Below, in pieces: positions 1-10,567 of a stretch of DNA of 64,000 nucleotides; the stretch's first letter is position 1; each line of letters begins with the position of its first letter. The DNA comes from Phanerochaete sordida. Taxonomy: Eukaryota > Basidiomycota > Agaricomycetes > Polyporales > Phanerochaetaceae. Both the position numbers and the translations under genes were made by a program. Under the pieces are notes generated by a model. The model worked only from the letters and a program-made list of their open reading frames with translations. It had not been told where the DNA came from and did not search any database. The DNA lies in assembly GCA_019973155.2 (NCBI GenBank), contig BPQB01000028.1, forward strand, positions 310,001 through 374,000, read 5' to 3'.

Positions 1-620
1 AGGCATTCCTCTCCCCAATCGCCCAAGTGACGAACCATAAACGCGCACAGGGCATGTCGTAATAGATCGAGGAAATGTACAGTGTCCCCGAGAGCTTCCT
101 CGAAATTGAGGTCCGGAATCCTCAGACGCATGGTGCGCACAGGTCTTCTGTAGACCTTATCCTCCTGCTGAGCATGTGCGTGTAGGCTTCGGCCGCAAGA
201 TGTACACGGACTATGAAATCGTGTGCAAGGTCAGTCCCCGGCCGCCGTGCCCCGCAGCGCGCGCTGACCGCGGCACAGACGAACATCCCTGCTTTCAAGC
301 TTCGCCACTCTGTCGTACGCAGGCGGTACTCTGACTTCGAGGCGTTCCGCGACATTCTGGAACGCGAGTCCACCCGTGTCAACATCCCGCCCCTGCCAGG
401 CAAGGTCTTCACCAACCGCTTCTCAGACGAGGTCATCGAGGCCCGCCGGGAGGGGCTGGAGCGCTTCTTGACCATTGTCGCTGGACACCCTTTGCTGCAG
501 GTACGTGCCAATCCTGTTGCTGATCGTGGCGTGCGCTGATGTCGGCGTTGCCAGACCGGGAGCAAGGTTCTCTGCGCGTTCCTGCAGGACCCCGCCTGGG
601 ACAAAGCTCAGTGGCAGTGA
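1..620 (+). CDS. SNX3: Sorting nexin SNX3/Grd19 (PX domain), 5' end outside window
   Basis: Small phosphoinositide-binding sorting nexin of the endosome-to-Golgi recycling pathway. I place exons at 66-132, 186-229, 279-500 and 555-620; they sum to 399 bases and end in TGA. The protein is a nearly bare PX domain: the [20 protein letters not shown] strand region, the conserved [14 protein letters not shown] helix with the PI3P-contacting Arg-Tyr, the Pro-rich PPLPGK loop, then the RREGLERFL helix and a short tail ending [13 protein letters not shown]3 family members are about 160 aa, so roughly 25-30 N-terminal residues lie on an earlier exon. Bases 1-26 could be part of it (reading AFLSPIAQ into IEEMYS), but the implied 39-base intron is very short, so I leave that open. 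The donor at 133 rather than 143 is chosen because only it preserves the conserved THGFGRK junction. Convergent with TRS65, 140 bases apart. Confidence 0.9.
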
Positions 621-760
621 TCTTGACGCCGCCGAATACCCTCTTCTCAATATGTAAGGCTTTGACCGCTGGATTTTCTCCCTTCTCTCTCCCACTTTGT
701 ATGTATTTCCTCAGCAATCCTCATTTCTATTGTTTTCTATCCCGAAATACAAGCATCGAA

Positions 761-3700
761 TCATGCAACCTCGATTGCCGTCGATATCCCGTTAACAGCA
801 TCATGGGGCAGCTCTGGCTCGTGTACTACGATGTCCATGACCGACCTACTCACACCGTCAGTGACGTGAGAATGTGGAAGTGCTAATCAACTCACCTCAA
901 ATTCATGGAGAATCCGCTCTGGATATCAGTCAAGGTGAGCGTGTCAACAGAGTGTACCCCAGGAGTCAACGCCAGGAAGTCCATCCTGACCGACTGGCAC
1001 GTCGACGGCAACAAGGGACTACAGAATATTCGCGTCAGACAAAATAAGCACAACAGTACGATGCGACGCACCCAATCCTGACTCGGTTCGCCAGCGGCAC
1101 GATCCCGGGTGCATCGCCTCCAGAACCAGCCTTGCTGTCGACGCCGGCCACCGCGTCAAGGTACATCTGCTCCCTGCGCTGCTTCCTCCGATCGGGGAAG
1201 CTGACCTCGAAGCGGCGCGTCCAGCCCGAGCGGTTGAACACGAAGATGTCGAGCGTGAAGCGGTCAAGGGGGTACACCTTCCCGAGGCCTGCGCCGTCCT
1301 CGCCGTCACGCATCAGCCCGACGCTCACGACGACAGACGCGTCCGCTCCAGCCATGCCCCCGCCGTCGCGCAGTGCCCCGGCCTGCTGCATCTGCACGAA
1401 GGCGCCCGCGGCGCTGACCGTCGGGCCCGGTGTGCGCGGGATGCCCGCCGCCATCCCTTTCTCGCGGCGTATCTCGACGCTCGGGCCCACGGTGCCGGAC
1501 TGCGTTGTCGCGACGGGGCCCTGCCAGTGCGGCGGCGCGGGCGGGGGAGACGTCGGGAAGGCGGGGTACGCGGGCGTCGGCGGGATGATGTCTGCGATCT
1601 GCGAGCTGATGCTGTCGTCGGGCGCGTGGCCGTAGGGCGGCGCACGAGGGAGCGAGGGGAGCGGCGGGCTGAGCGGGCCATACGTCGTCGTGGGCGTGCG
1701 CGCGAAGCTCTTCATCGTCGCAGAGGGCGGGAGATACGAGCTGGGGCGTGTGATCGGGTTGATGGGCTGGCCGGTAGGCGTCGTCGGCAGAGACTGCACC
1801 ACCCCGATGCCGGACTGCGCGAAGGTGTCACGCAGGTTTGCAGGATTGAGGAGAGAGGCTCCTGACCGGTAGTCAATGGGCGACTTCGGCATGCGCGGCT
1901 TCCCCAGGTCGAAGTAGCCATCGGGAGCGGCGCTCAACTGCGCATCTATCGCACTGAGGGTGTACTTCTTGCTGCCAGCAACGGCGGGCGCAGAAGTCTT
2001 CCCAGATACGGGGGTGCCAGGCTTGAGGAAGGCACCCTGCTGGACTATCGCCGAGGTGGGCCGGGAGCTGGTGACAGCACCGGGGAAGGGGGACGCAGGC
2101 GTGGGCATCGCTTCGTGGTCTGTAGGTCCTGCGAAGCCCATGCTCGCCCGGCTGGGGTTCGTCTGTGGAGACAGGTCCAGCACGCAGTTCCAGCGTGAGG
2201 GGAAGGTGGTCGTGGGGTATATGACTTCGTCCGCCTTGAGGTTCGCGCCGATATGCGCCGTCTCCGACTTGGCTTCGTACGGTCTGCCGTTAATGATGAT
2301 AGCGACCGCGCGCTGCATGTCTTGCAGAGCGGGGACACCAGGCAGATCGCGTCCTCGTGCCAGCGAGAACTCGTCCATCTCCGGCGACCGCGTAAAGGTG
2401 ACCGCGTATAGCAGATTGTACTGCTCAAAGGGCCCGATCCGCAAAGGGAAGACGTCTTCTGACTGCAGGAATCCGGTGTCACCCCAGCCGATGAGACGCG
2501 TCTGTGCGCCTTCGCCGCCGACAGTGACCTTGACCTTCTCCACGGCGAACCCTGCGGAGGACTCTCCTCCGTTCTCCACTTCGACGCAGAGAACGACTGT
2601 ATGCTCTTCGCTCCCAGCCTCCAGCAGCTCCCGCTCATGCAAGTCCAGCGGGTCGGAGTCATCACTGTCGCTGTCATCAGTCGTGCTCGGCTTGACGCTG
2701 CGACGCTTCTTCTGCGATCCCTTGCCAGGCTGGGGGAGCATGAAGTACGGCACGAAGACCGTGCGCATGCGTACGCGGAAGCCAGAGACCGTATGAAGGG
2801 TCTTCCGGAAGGACTTGCGCAGCGTCGGGTGCTGGGGACGATACGTGGTGGGTGTGGTCGTCAAAGGTGAGGGAAGCATGTCGTCCGCCAACAAAATGCC
2901 GAATGCTTGCTTGCGGATCGACTCTCCAACTCGTGAGGATGGAAGCTCCAGATACGACTCTGAAAACGTTGGGCCTGAACAATGATTCAGCAACAAGTCG
3001 GACGACACAAACGATGTACAATTTACCACTCAGTCCATCGAGCAAATTAACTTCCTCCAGCCCGTGCAGAACGTCGTCATCTCCACCTGGAACTTTGACA
3101 AGGGGTGTCGTAGGGTCGTTCACGTCGAGCTCGCCGCACGCTTCAATGAGGGCCGTCAAGACCTTCCTCGCAGACGTCACAGGAACTGGCTTCTCGCGGA
3201 GCGTGGTAGAGACAGTGAGGCACAGCAGAGGGTCCGCAAACCTGGTCGGGACAAACGCTAGCATTGCACTGTGAGACTGACGTCGTAGACGTATATTTCA
3301 TTGCACTCGTACCGACTTGGATCGTCATTCTAAACACGGCGATCCAGCAGCCTGCTGCCTTCGACCACACGAGAGCGAAGGTCTCCGAGTCCGGAGCAGC
3401 GGAGCCGTCGCCCCATGTTCCAGCACGGAGTAGAGTTCCTTGGGACTGCACATACTGCCTGTCTGACTCGGTCGATGAGGGTATAGGGTGCGGAGTACTT
3501 GGGGGAAAGATGGACGGGTGCGGTGGGGCAAGAGAAGCTCCAGGCGGGGCGAGTGGGCTCGGTTTGTTGCGGACAGGCATGGAGTGTGACCGCGGGGGCA
3601 CAGGTGGACGCGCCTCCCCTGCAGCTGGGGAAGCAGACTGCGGTATCGATGTGATGTATGACGCCTCATATGAAACTTGCAAATGCGCCAGGTAGGAGAG

Positions 3701-4024
3701 CAGCTCTGCAGGCGGGCTGGATGTATCTTCTGTATCCGTCGCGAAATGCTCGAAGCGCAGGGTCAGCAGGACCTCAAGGTTTTCATCTAGGGAAAACAGT
3801 CGTCAGAACGCGTCCACGGACGTGTAGCGGGATGGGGGAGTGCAGCAGTGACGAGTGTGTACCTTACCGAAGAAGGCCATTCGCCGATCCGTGGTCTCTG
3901 CGTCCAGTCGTGCGACCCAGTCTCCCCAGCTGGATGAGTCATCTTGACTTGGGAAACCCAAAGAGGCTTCAGGGGTGACCACAGAGAGCACAGAGTTGTT
4001 GAATATCTCCTCAAAGGTTGACAT
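761..4024 (-). CDS. TRS65: TRAPPII complex subunit Trs65
   Basis: Fungal-specific subunit of the TRAPPII tethering complex, acting at the late Golgi in activation of Ypt31/32-type Rabs. Exons: 4024-3868, 3786-3317, 3276-3027, 2974-1072, 1018-896 and 845-761, total 2988 bases, 995 aa plus stop. The N-terminus (MSTFEEIFNNSVLSVVTPEA) and first third carry the Trs65 signature including RFADPLLCLTVSTTLREKP. The middle is a long low-complexity Ser/Pro/Ala linker. The C-terminus has the beta-sandwich segments PLLPSTCQSVRMDFLALTPG and VHSVDTLTLTDIQSG typical of the family. The last two small exons are needed to complete that domain; stopping at 1035 by reading through the intron would delete it. The start is the first ATG of the conserved exon. 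An intron with a weak GTCGGT donor (3316-3277) is forced by frame. Yeast Trs65 is much shorter; the extra length is the linker. Confidence 0.9.
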
Positions 4025-4544
4025 CCTGGTCCTGAGTGTGACTGGTTACCGCGCTTTCGAGGTGCATGCACAGATATCCAATCACGTTTCGAGGGAAAGA
4101 GAGTACAGCTTCAGAGGTGAGCTCGGAAGACAGTCTACGAAGTGGCTCGAGAGTGTTGGGAACGCGTCGCCGTTAAGATTATAGCAGAGGCGGTGGTATA
4201 ATGAAGTGCAGGCCGCGCTGTCTGCCGCTCGGGGCGATGAGCTGTGCAGACCTCCGAGGATGTTCTCCGAGCGTGCCGCCAAGAATGCCGACAGCAACAC
4301 TGTTCCGGCCGACGCTGTCGGTGCTGGAGGGCGGATGGGCGAGGGGACGAGGACCGCAACTGCCAGAAGGCCCAGAACAGCCCTGCGTCGGAGCGTGGGA
4401 GAACGATTTGGCGCCGTTGCCCAAGGGGCGACTGCACGGCGGTGAGGCTCTTCACCTCAAACTATCATCTGTATAAAGTCTCAGCTTCTCCAAACCGCTT
4501 TTCTCTTCACCTCCCTTTCCAACTACCCGTAACTTCTCCGGAGC
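4025..4544. promoter_or_regulatory. Divergent intergenic promoter, TATA box for the rightward gene
   Basis: 520 bases separate the starts of TRS65 (leftward) and the secreted-protein gene (rightward). A consensus TATAAA lies at 4472-4477, 68 bases before the ATG at 4545, followed by a CT-rich leader as is usual for fungal genes. I see no comparable TATA box facing TRS65. No other gene is supportable here. Confidence 0.6.
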
Positions 4545-5372
4545 ATGCGCCTCAGTGCGTTTCCGCTATTGCTCGCAGGGGCTAGCCTCGGTAAGTGCCA
4601 CAGGCTTGCGCAGAGGATCTGCCACTGATACTGGCAACCACAGTCCAATATGCGACCGCCAGCCCCATCAGAGTCGTGGTTGTGACGTCCGCCCAGGAGG
4701 TCTCGACGAACATCGGCTACGACAGCCCCGCGCCCATCGTCGCGCCGTTCGTCCGCCCCTACGCTCCGCTCCCGGAGGTCGCCCTGCCTCGGCCTGGCGC
4801 CGGCCGCCACCGCGGCTGCTCGAAGATGAAGGACAAGGCCCTTGCGATCACCAACAAGTTCCGCGAGGCCTTTGGCCTGCCGCTCATCGCCGCCGAGCCC
4901 CACCACGACGAGATGCACGGCATGGTCAAGATCCTGCCCATCGGCAGCACCCTCCCGCGCCTCACACCAGTCGACCACGGCGTCGTCCACGTCGCCCCCA
5001 ACCGCGGCCCTGGCCGCCACCGCAATGCACCTTTCCTCCACAGGGTGCATCGCGCCCTCATGGTCCTCGGCCCCTGGGAGGGCCGCGCCGTTGCCTTCGT
5101 CCTCGGTACGCCCTGATTTGGATTGATCTCCTGTCCGTCTGCTGACCCCGCACGCAGGATGCGGCATCGGCGTGCTCCTCAGGATGGTCTGGGTCATCGC
5201 CATCCTTTTCGCTCGCGCCTTCCGCAGCTCCAGCCGGAGTTACGACGAAGATGTCCAGGAGGTCCTCGTCTTCGAGGCCGATGCCGAGGAGATCCTTGTC
5301 CCGCCCCCTCAGTACACTGACGAGAAGGGTCCTCTCCCGCCTGTCGAGGAGAAGACCGACGTCAAGGCTTAG
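4545..5372 (+). CDS. Secreted or type I single-pass membrane protein, unknown function
   Basis: Exons 4545-4590, 4644-5105 and 5158-5372, total 723 bases, 240 aa. The first exon encodes a signal peptide (MRLSAFPLLLAGASLVQYATA). The luminal part is rich in Pro, His and Arg with several GRHR repeats and no domain I recognise. A single hydrophobic segment of about 20 residues (around residues 170-195, GIGVLLRMVWVIAILFARAF) is followed by an acidic cytosolic tail ending in EEKTDVKA. The topology therefore looks like signal peptide, extracellular region, one membrane helix, acidic tail. The start is supported by a TATA box 68 bases upstream and by the signal peptide beginning exactly there. I know of similar uncharacterised proteins in Agaricomycetes but cannot assign a function. 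Confidence 0.8.
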
Positions 5373-5652
5373 AACATTGTTGGACAGCGCAGGTGCGGCT
5401 TGCAATGATGCTCCTGATTCATACGTGTCACCAACTCTGATATACAGCGTTTCCCCGATTTCTTCTTGTACTATGCCCCCCTTCCCTCCCCAGTCTCGTA
5501 TATCCCTACGTCGTGGCTTCACGGCGTACAGCCGAGTGCTCGCGACCGTGTAGTCTAGCGTCACAAATTGAATGGACTTTCTGCGTTGGACTCGCCGCCC
5601 CGTGCGGCTTTTCGAGTGCGTTCCCAGCGTCGCGAGGCTGCTGCGGAGGTAT
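5373..5652. other. Convergent intergenic spacer
   Basis: The 3' ends of the secreted-protein gene and ELP6 face each other over 280 bases. The spacer is pyrimidine-rich on the + strand and presumably holds both 3' untranslated regions. No gene is visible. Confidence 0.5.
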
Positions 5653-6549
5653 TTATAGGACGCCTGCCCCTGTGCCGCGCTCGAAAAAGAGCGCGCCCGC
5701 GTCGGTGAGCCGGTACAGCAGCGCGGCGCCCCTGGGGATCGCCCGGAAGCCCTGTTCAGCCTGCCCTGCGCCGAGGTGCAGCGCGACCTGCGGGTACGCG
5801 GGTTACGCTTCTGTGCCTGGTTGAGCAGCCGAGGGAACGCACCTGCCCGCTCACGCTGCCGCTGCGCCCAGACGACAGCGGGAAGACGTCGACGCGGTAC
5901 GTACACAGCTGGAGCAGCAGCCGTAGGAGGTCGTCGAGCTCCCCGGGCGTGACGATGTGGTGCCGGATGAAGAGTGCCGCGTTTGACTGGATCTGAGTTT
6001 GAGACTCTTCCGCCAGGGGTGTGCATGGCGGGAAACACGCACCTTTCTGCACAACGCACACACAGCGCGTGCGAACCTTGACACCTCTACGCTGGAAATC
6101 CCTATCCACTCCAACGTCGAGAGGTCGTCCGCGATCACGAGTGTATCCTCCGCCGCGCCGAGCGCGTCCCGCAATTCATCGTACACCGGCCTCAGCGACG
6201 AAAGTGCCTCGCCCTCCCGCGGCACAAGGTGTGTGCTCGAGAGGTCCAGGAACGTCACCGCTCCTGAGGCGACAAGCTGCGCCAAGTTGACGTTCTACTG
6301 AGGCACACATGAGTTGCATGTCCCACAAGCTATCATGAGCAGCATACGCACAGATTTCGCGAGGATCGCCTTCCACTTCGGTAGTGTGCTCGAGGCGGAG
6401 AGAATGATGCATTTTGAAGGCTGACTCGAGGTCTTCAGGTGCGACGCGAGGCTCCGGTAGAGGAAAAAGTCGGCAGGCGCGCCTAGCTCGTCCGTCACGA
6501 GCAGCATGTCGCCTCGTGCGGGTGTATTTGGCAGGGATGCTTCGGACAT
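5653..6549 (-). CDS. ELP6: Elongator complex subunit Elp6
   Basis: Elp6 is part of the Elp4-Elp5-Elp6 RecA-like hexameric ring that helps Elongator modify the wobble uridine of tRNAs. Exons 6549-6352, 6294-6043, 5992-5843 and 5787-5653 are 198, 252, 150 and 135 bases, all phase 0, giving 244 aa. Recognisable elements are the first strand MLLVTDELGAPADFFLYRSL, the long helix-strand segment ending in TLVIADDLSTLEWIGIS (equivalent to the VLLVDDLSVLLSLG region of animal ELP6), and the C-terminal LYRLTDAGALFFERGTGAGVL, which parallels YKIQDKSVSFFAKG in animal ELP6. There is no Walker A motif, as expected for Elp6. The second acceptor is the CAGTAG pair; only the inner AG (exon start 6294) avoids an in-frame TAG. 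A GATA motif pair lies about 110 bases upstream. Confidence 0.88.
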
Positions 6550-6654
6550 GGTGCGAGTCTTAGAATGGGAAGCGACGATCTGGTGGTGGAGGGGATGTCT
6601 GAAGGTTATGAGGGGTGAAGATGAGGTGCCTAAAGGTGAGATCGCTCCGAAGGG

Positions 6655-6668
6655 CAAGATAAGATAAC
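6655..6668. promoter_or_regulatory. Tandem GATA motif upstream of ELP6
   Basis: The + strand reads AAGATAAGATAACTT, two adjacent GATAA cores, 106-119 bases upstream of the ELP6 start. Binding by a zinc-finger GATA factor (nitrogen or light regulators in fungi) is inference from the motif only. The same tandem form occurs upstream of three other genes in the window. Confidence 0.45.
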
Positions 6669-6818
6669 TTCGGTTGTAGATGCCGGACGCCACGACGGCC
6701 GCCTCAAGCGCCCATTCATCTTCGCTTCGTACCATTTCCCTGAGCCTGACACACAAGGTCTATACACCTGTCTAATCGTGCCTCAATCCTGTTATTGTAA
6801 GAGAATACCCCTCGGTTT

Positions 6819-7719
6819 CTACGACAATCCCGCTGCTTTCAACATCTCCGTGTAGTTCTCAAACTGGGCCGTCTTTCCGTCCAACTCAAATCGCCACGAA
6901 GACACGTCTGCCGGCGAAGCATCAAAGAGGGCAACAGGCGGAGCGTCCGTGCTGTTGGTGATGTACGTAGGGAGCGTCATTGAGCTGATGTAATTGATAG
7001 TAGTGGTCTCATCGGGCGAGATTCCGAGCTCACGCATGGCGGCACCCTGGAACCTCGTTACGAGCCGGTAGAAAGAGGCGTTGACGAAGAAGGCGCCGGG
7101 GGCGGGGGTGATGCCACTCGCTCCAGTGGGAACGAACGTATGGTTCGGTCTTTGTGTTGGCAATGTGAGCGTCGACTCCGGTTATGCAAATGGGTGGCAA
7201 CGACTTACCGCAGATCGCTGACCTGGATGACGAAGGAGTTCGAGTTCATCGCCGCCAGGAACGCGGGGTCCGTGAAGTCGACGACCTCCCTTGTCGCAAA
7301 TACAGACCATAGGGCACTGATTAGAGAAGTGCTCCCGGGAAGAGCGCGTTTCTCCGCTCCTGCTCCCGGCATGATGCCTGCGAAGCCGTATGGCAGCTGG
7401 ACCTTCATGCTGACAAGCATTTCCGGCTCGACGCCTATGCGGCTTCTAGGGAATGCAAATCCGACCTCGCTCAGAGAATCTTGGACCTGTAGGCCTTTCA
7501 TGAGGCAAGCTTTTCATAAGGCGCGTTCTAGCGAGCTTACCGGGTTTTGCATGAAACAGAGACCATTGCTCTCGCACACAGGCTTAGTCACAGGTGTAAC
7601 CAGACCTGTGGCGCGCCCTGTTTATGTATGTCAGTGACGAAATAGAAATACATGCTGCCACACTGACCTAGGAACAGCATATATGCAAGAAGAGGTAGAT
7701 GGAGGTGAGCAGAAATCAT
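6819..7719 (-). CDS. Secreted protein of unknown function
   Basis: Exons 7719-7668, 7617-7541, 7486-7209 and 7149-6819, total 738 bases, 245 aa. The N-terminus is a likely signal peptide (MISAHLHLPLLAYMLFLGRA). The mature part has two cysteines close together near its N-terminus (CESNGLCF), a region with GFAFPRSRIGVEPEMLVSMK, and potential N-glycosylation sites NHT, NAS, NST and NYT in the C-terminal half. I do not recognise a family. All intron phases are consistent and the exon sum is a multiple of three. For exon 3 the inner acceptor (7486) is chosen because it gives the smoother NPVQDSL junction; the outer AG would also keep the frame, adding three residues. Confidence 0.7.
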
Positions 7720-8607
7720 GACTAAGTGGGCGGGTGTTTAAACAAAAAATTGCTAGGACGTTGAGCTAGCTTGCCCGAATATCGCTCACTCCCGCACGTA
7801 TTTATACTCGACCACGCTGCAGAATGCATATCAGCGCAGTCAAGATTTTTGGGACCGCTGCGGTCCCGCTGAGAATGCATCATGCCCATGGTGGCGACAT
7901 CGACGGCTCCGCATCCAACGCGCAGTTCCTCGGAGTACCTGTGCATTCCCCGTCATGATATCGAAGTTCCCATTGTCTGGTGTTATATAACTAGGCACGT
8001 ATGCCCACAGCCCAAGGAGGCTATGTCTTCGACCGTGCGTAGAACCGCCCGAGGATAGAAAGTACAGAAGCACGTAGAGCGCTGCGGGTGCACTACACTA
8101 ATAATACCGAGGTGTACATGCGGTTACTCTGAGAGACATCATCTCGAGAAGAGCTTTTGCCGTAGTAATCATCCAAGGATCATCTTCTTGGTGGGCGGTC
8201 GATGCGAACAGGTAATCTATACGTTATTTGTGCGAACTGTGCCACTAGTGTGAGACGGAGCATTTCTTCTACCTTACTTTGAAGCGTAGAAGATGCGATT
8301 TAGGCCTGCGCGGCCTGCGCGGCCGTCACTACTCACACGACCGGGACCGTTGCAACAGATTATCACGACGATGACTTTGTCTTCACACAAATGTACCTGT
8401 CAACTTTCTCGTCTCATATAATCTTCATAAATCTACACGATCACTGCCAACATATGCGCATACACACATCCGATTGATAATCCGGAAAGGTTCCCATTTA
8501 TCATCGGGTATATCATTAATACAAGCATTTCTAGCTCCCGGACTATGCGACAAGCAAGATCTACGGAGTGGCAGATGCCAAAACCGAAGCTCGTGGGGCG
8601 GAGGACA
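7720..8607. other. Intergenic region, no gene seen
   Basis: About 890 bases between the start of the leftward secreted-protein gene and the stop of the leftward seven-helix gene. AT content is higher than in the flanking genes. A short GC-rich direct repeat (GGCCTGCGC twice) lies near 8310. I see no conserved coding segment, tRNA or terminator-like structure. Confidence 0.5.
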
Positions 8608-9954
8608 CTAAACTGGATATTCATCGCCCTCTCCATCCTTCTCTTGCTGCGTCAGCGTGCCTGATGAGTCGTGCCCATGAGTCTGAAGGATCACAGATGT
8701 GATTCCATGAGCGGGAGTTATGGGGCCCGCCGGTTGGAAGCCACTGTGTGCAGCTGTCTCGGTTGTGAAGCCAGACGTGCGGCCGGAGCGCGTGGCCCTG
8801 AAGACCACGCTGCTTACGGAGAAGTCGTTGTAGGAAGAGTCGGGCCTGGTCATCCCCATTGCGACGCGGAGCAACAGCAGTGTGGGAATCATTCCCTGCC
8901 GACATGCAAGAGGTTAGCTTTGGATCCAAGGTACGCAGAAGCGTTACGCACCCCTAGCTGTGGCATCAGCGCGATAGTCCACGCCGCCCGTGGGTCCTGG
9001 CGCACGGCAAAGACGACGTTCACGAGGAAGAGTGTGGTGTACAGCGCGCAGCCCTCCACGATGATCTCGACGGCGCGGAAGTAGCGCACAGCGAAGTGGC
9101 GGCGCGCGCTGGCCTGCGGGAACTGGAGCTGCACCATGACGATGCGGCCGGTGATGAAGATCGTGAGGTAGAGGGTCAGGGCGAGCTCGAGAACGTAATA
9201 CGTCGCGCTCAGGTGGGCCAGTTTGGGCTCGGTCTTTTCGGGACCGGCCTGCGCATCGGTCTGTGCGACGCCGCCGATGATGGACAGGGCTGCGTGGTGG
9301 AGTCAGCATCGGAGATGGCGTCGGAAACGAATAAGAATGCTCGTACTGTTACCTGCAATCAGACACATGAGAGGCGGGGCGATAACGATCCATCGCTTGC
9401 CCCACACGACCCAGCACCGCCATATCTACCACCGCAGCTCGTCAATAATATGCCTACATATCCGCTAGACCAGTCTACTCACATAAACGCAGTCTGCCAC
9501 AAAGAGCACAGCCAGCAGAGCAGCGATTCCAGTGGCGTTATACCAGCGTGGTCGGTGGGAAAATGCGGATATAACGCCAGGTGAGTCGGCGGCGTTGATG
9601 AAATTGCTCAGCAGAAAATTCATGGCGATCGCTGCGTGGATGGTGGCAAAGATGTACATAGTAAGCACAGCGGCAAGCCAGCCAAGCATGCGCGGCAGGC
9701 TCTTCTCGCGCTGAACTAGATCAGATGTTGTCAGCCTCTTAAAAATAGGAAGCAGGTAGTACTCGACGTACTGATGAGCCAGCACATGCATGCTGTGAGA
9801 CATCCGTATACTCCTACAAATGCCGAGTAGAATCAGTATAGTTTGTAGATAACAGCCCCGAGGAACTACCATTCAGCCACAGTTCAATAGTCGGAGCCCC
9901 GACAGGGATAGAATGCAGCAGAGCGCTGACTTCACTTGGAGGTGGGGATGCCAT
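8608..9954 (-). CDS. Seven-transmembrane fungal membrane protein, unknown function
   Basis: Exons 9954-9870, 9813-9772, 9715-9483, 9425-9353, 9289-8952 and 8895-8608 sum to 1059 bases, 352 aa. Hydrophobic segments occur in the order expected for a seven-helix protein: IELWLNGVYGCLTACMCWLI, LGWLAAVLTMYIFATIHAAI, a helix with AALLAVLFVADCVYIWRCWVV, IVIAPPLMCLIAALSIIGGV, a helix around YVLELALTLYLTIFITGRIV, one around IIVEGCALYTTLFLVNVVFA, and IALMPQLGGMIPTLLLLRVAMG. A soluble Ser/Thr-rich tail of about 80 residues follows. The MASPPPSEVSALLHSIPVGA start and the IWRCWVVWGKRW loop are typical of a large basidiomycete 7TM family of unknown role; a receptor function is possible but unproven. In-frame sequence upstream of the ATG contains no other ATG, so 9954 is used. 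Confidence 0.8.
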
Positions 9955-10567
9955 GTCGTGCCCAGGGGTATATCTCGTCCAGACGATGGTATCCAGTTGC
10001 ACCTAGCAGTTAAGTATTGCCCTCCGTATACTGAAGGAGAGAACATAAATCCAAACTTAGGCCAAACGCGCTGCTACATTTCTGCAATCACAGCGCGCAC
10101 GTCCTTCTTTGACGCAATGATGAGGGTGTCAAGCTTAGGCCGTGTCGTGGGTATAGGGTCGAGCATCCGTGAGCGAAAGGATGTGTGTGAACGTCGAGCT
10201 CTCAGGGTCCTACGTCCATCGCGGAATCAGCATCACGAGAAGCGTAGCCTGTCCATCTTGCCAGCGCAACGAGTCCGAAGAGAGGCGGTACTTGCGCCAT
10301 GGTGGTTTGACAGAAAGAGGCTCCAGACGTCCCGCGGCCGTGGAATGCATCGTCTCACGTGATCCGGAATGACCGTCCCCGAGCGCGAAACCCCTCCACT
10401 CTGCCCGTCCGTATGGTCTCACGTCCTTACAACTTCCATCTGCCTGGGGTTGATGCGACAGCTTTTGCCTGGGAAAGCATGACTGCGGCAACTCAGCACA
10501 AGACTGTCTTATACTTGCATCCTTACGCACGTCGTACCCCCACACCACGCTCCGACTCTTTCCAACC
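9955..10567. promoter_or_regulatory. Divergent intergenic region between the 7TM gene and the S9 peptidase gene
   Basis: 613 bases between two divergent starts. Short open frames here are not protein-like. The rightward gene starts in a good context (CCAACCATGA). No TATA box is obvious within 100 bases of either start. Confidence 0.5.
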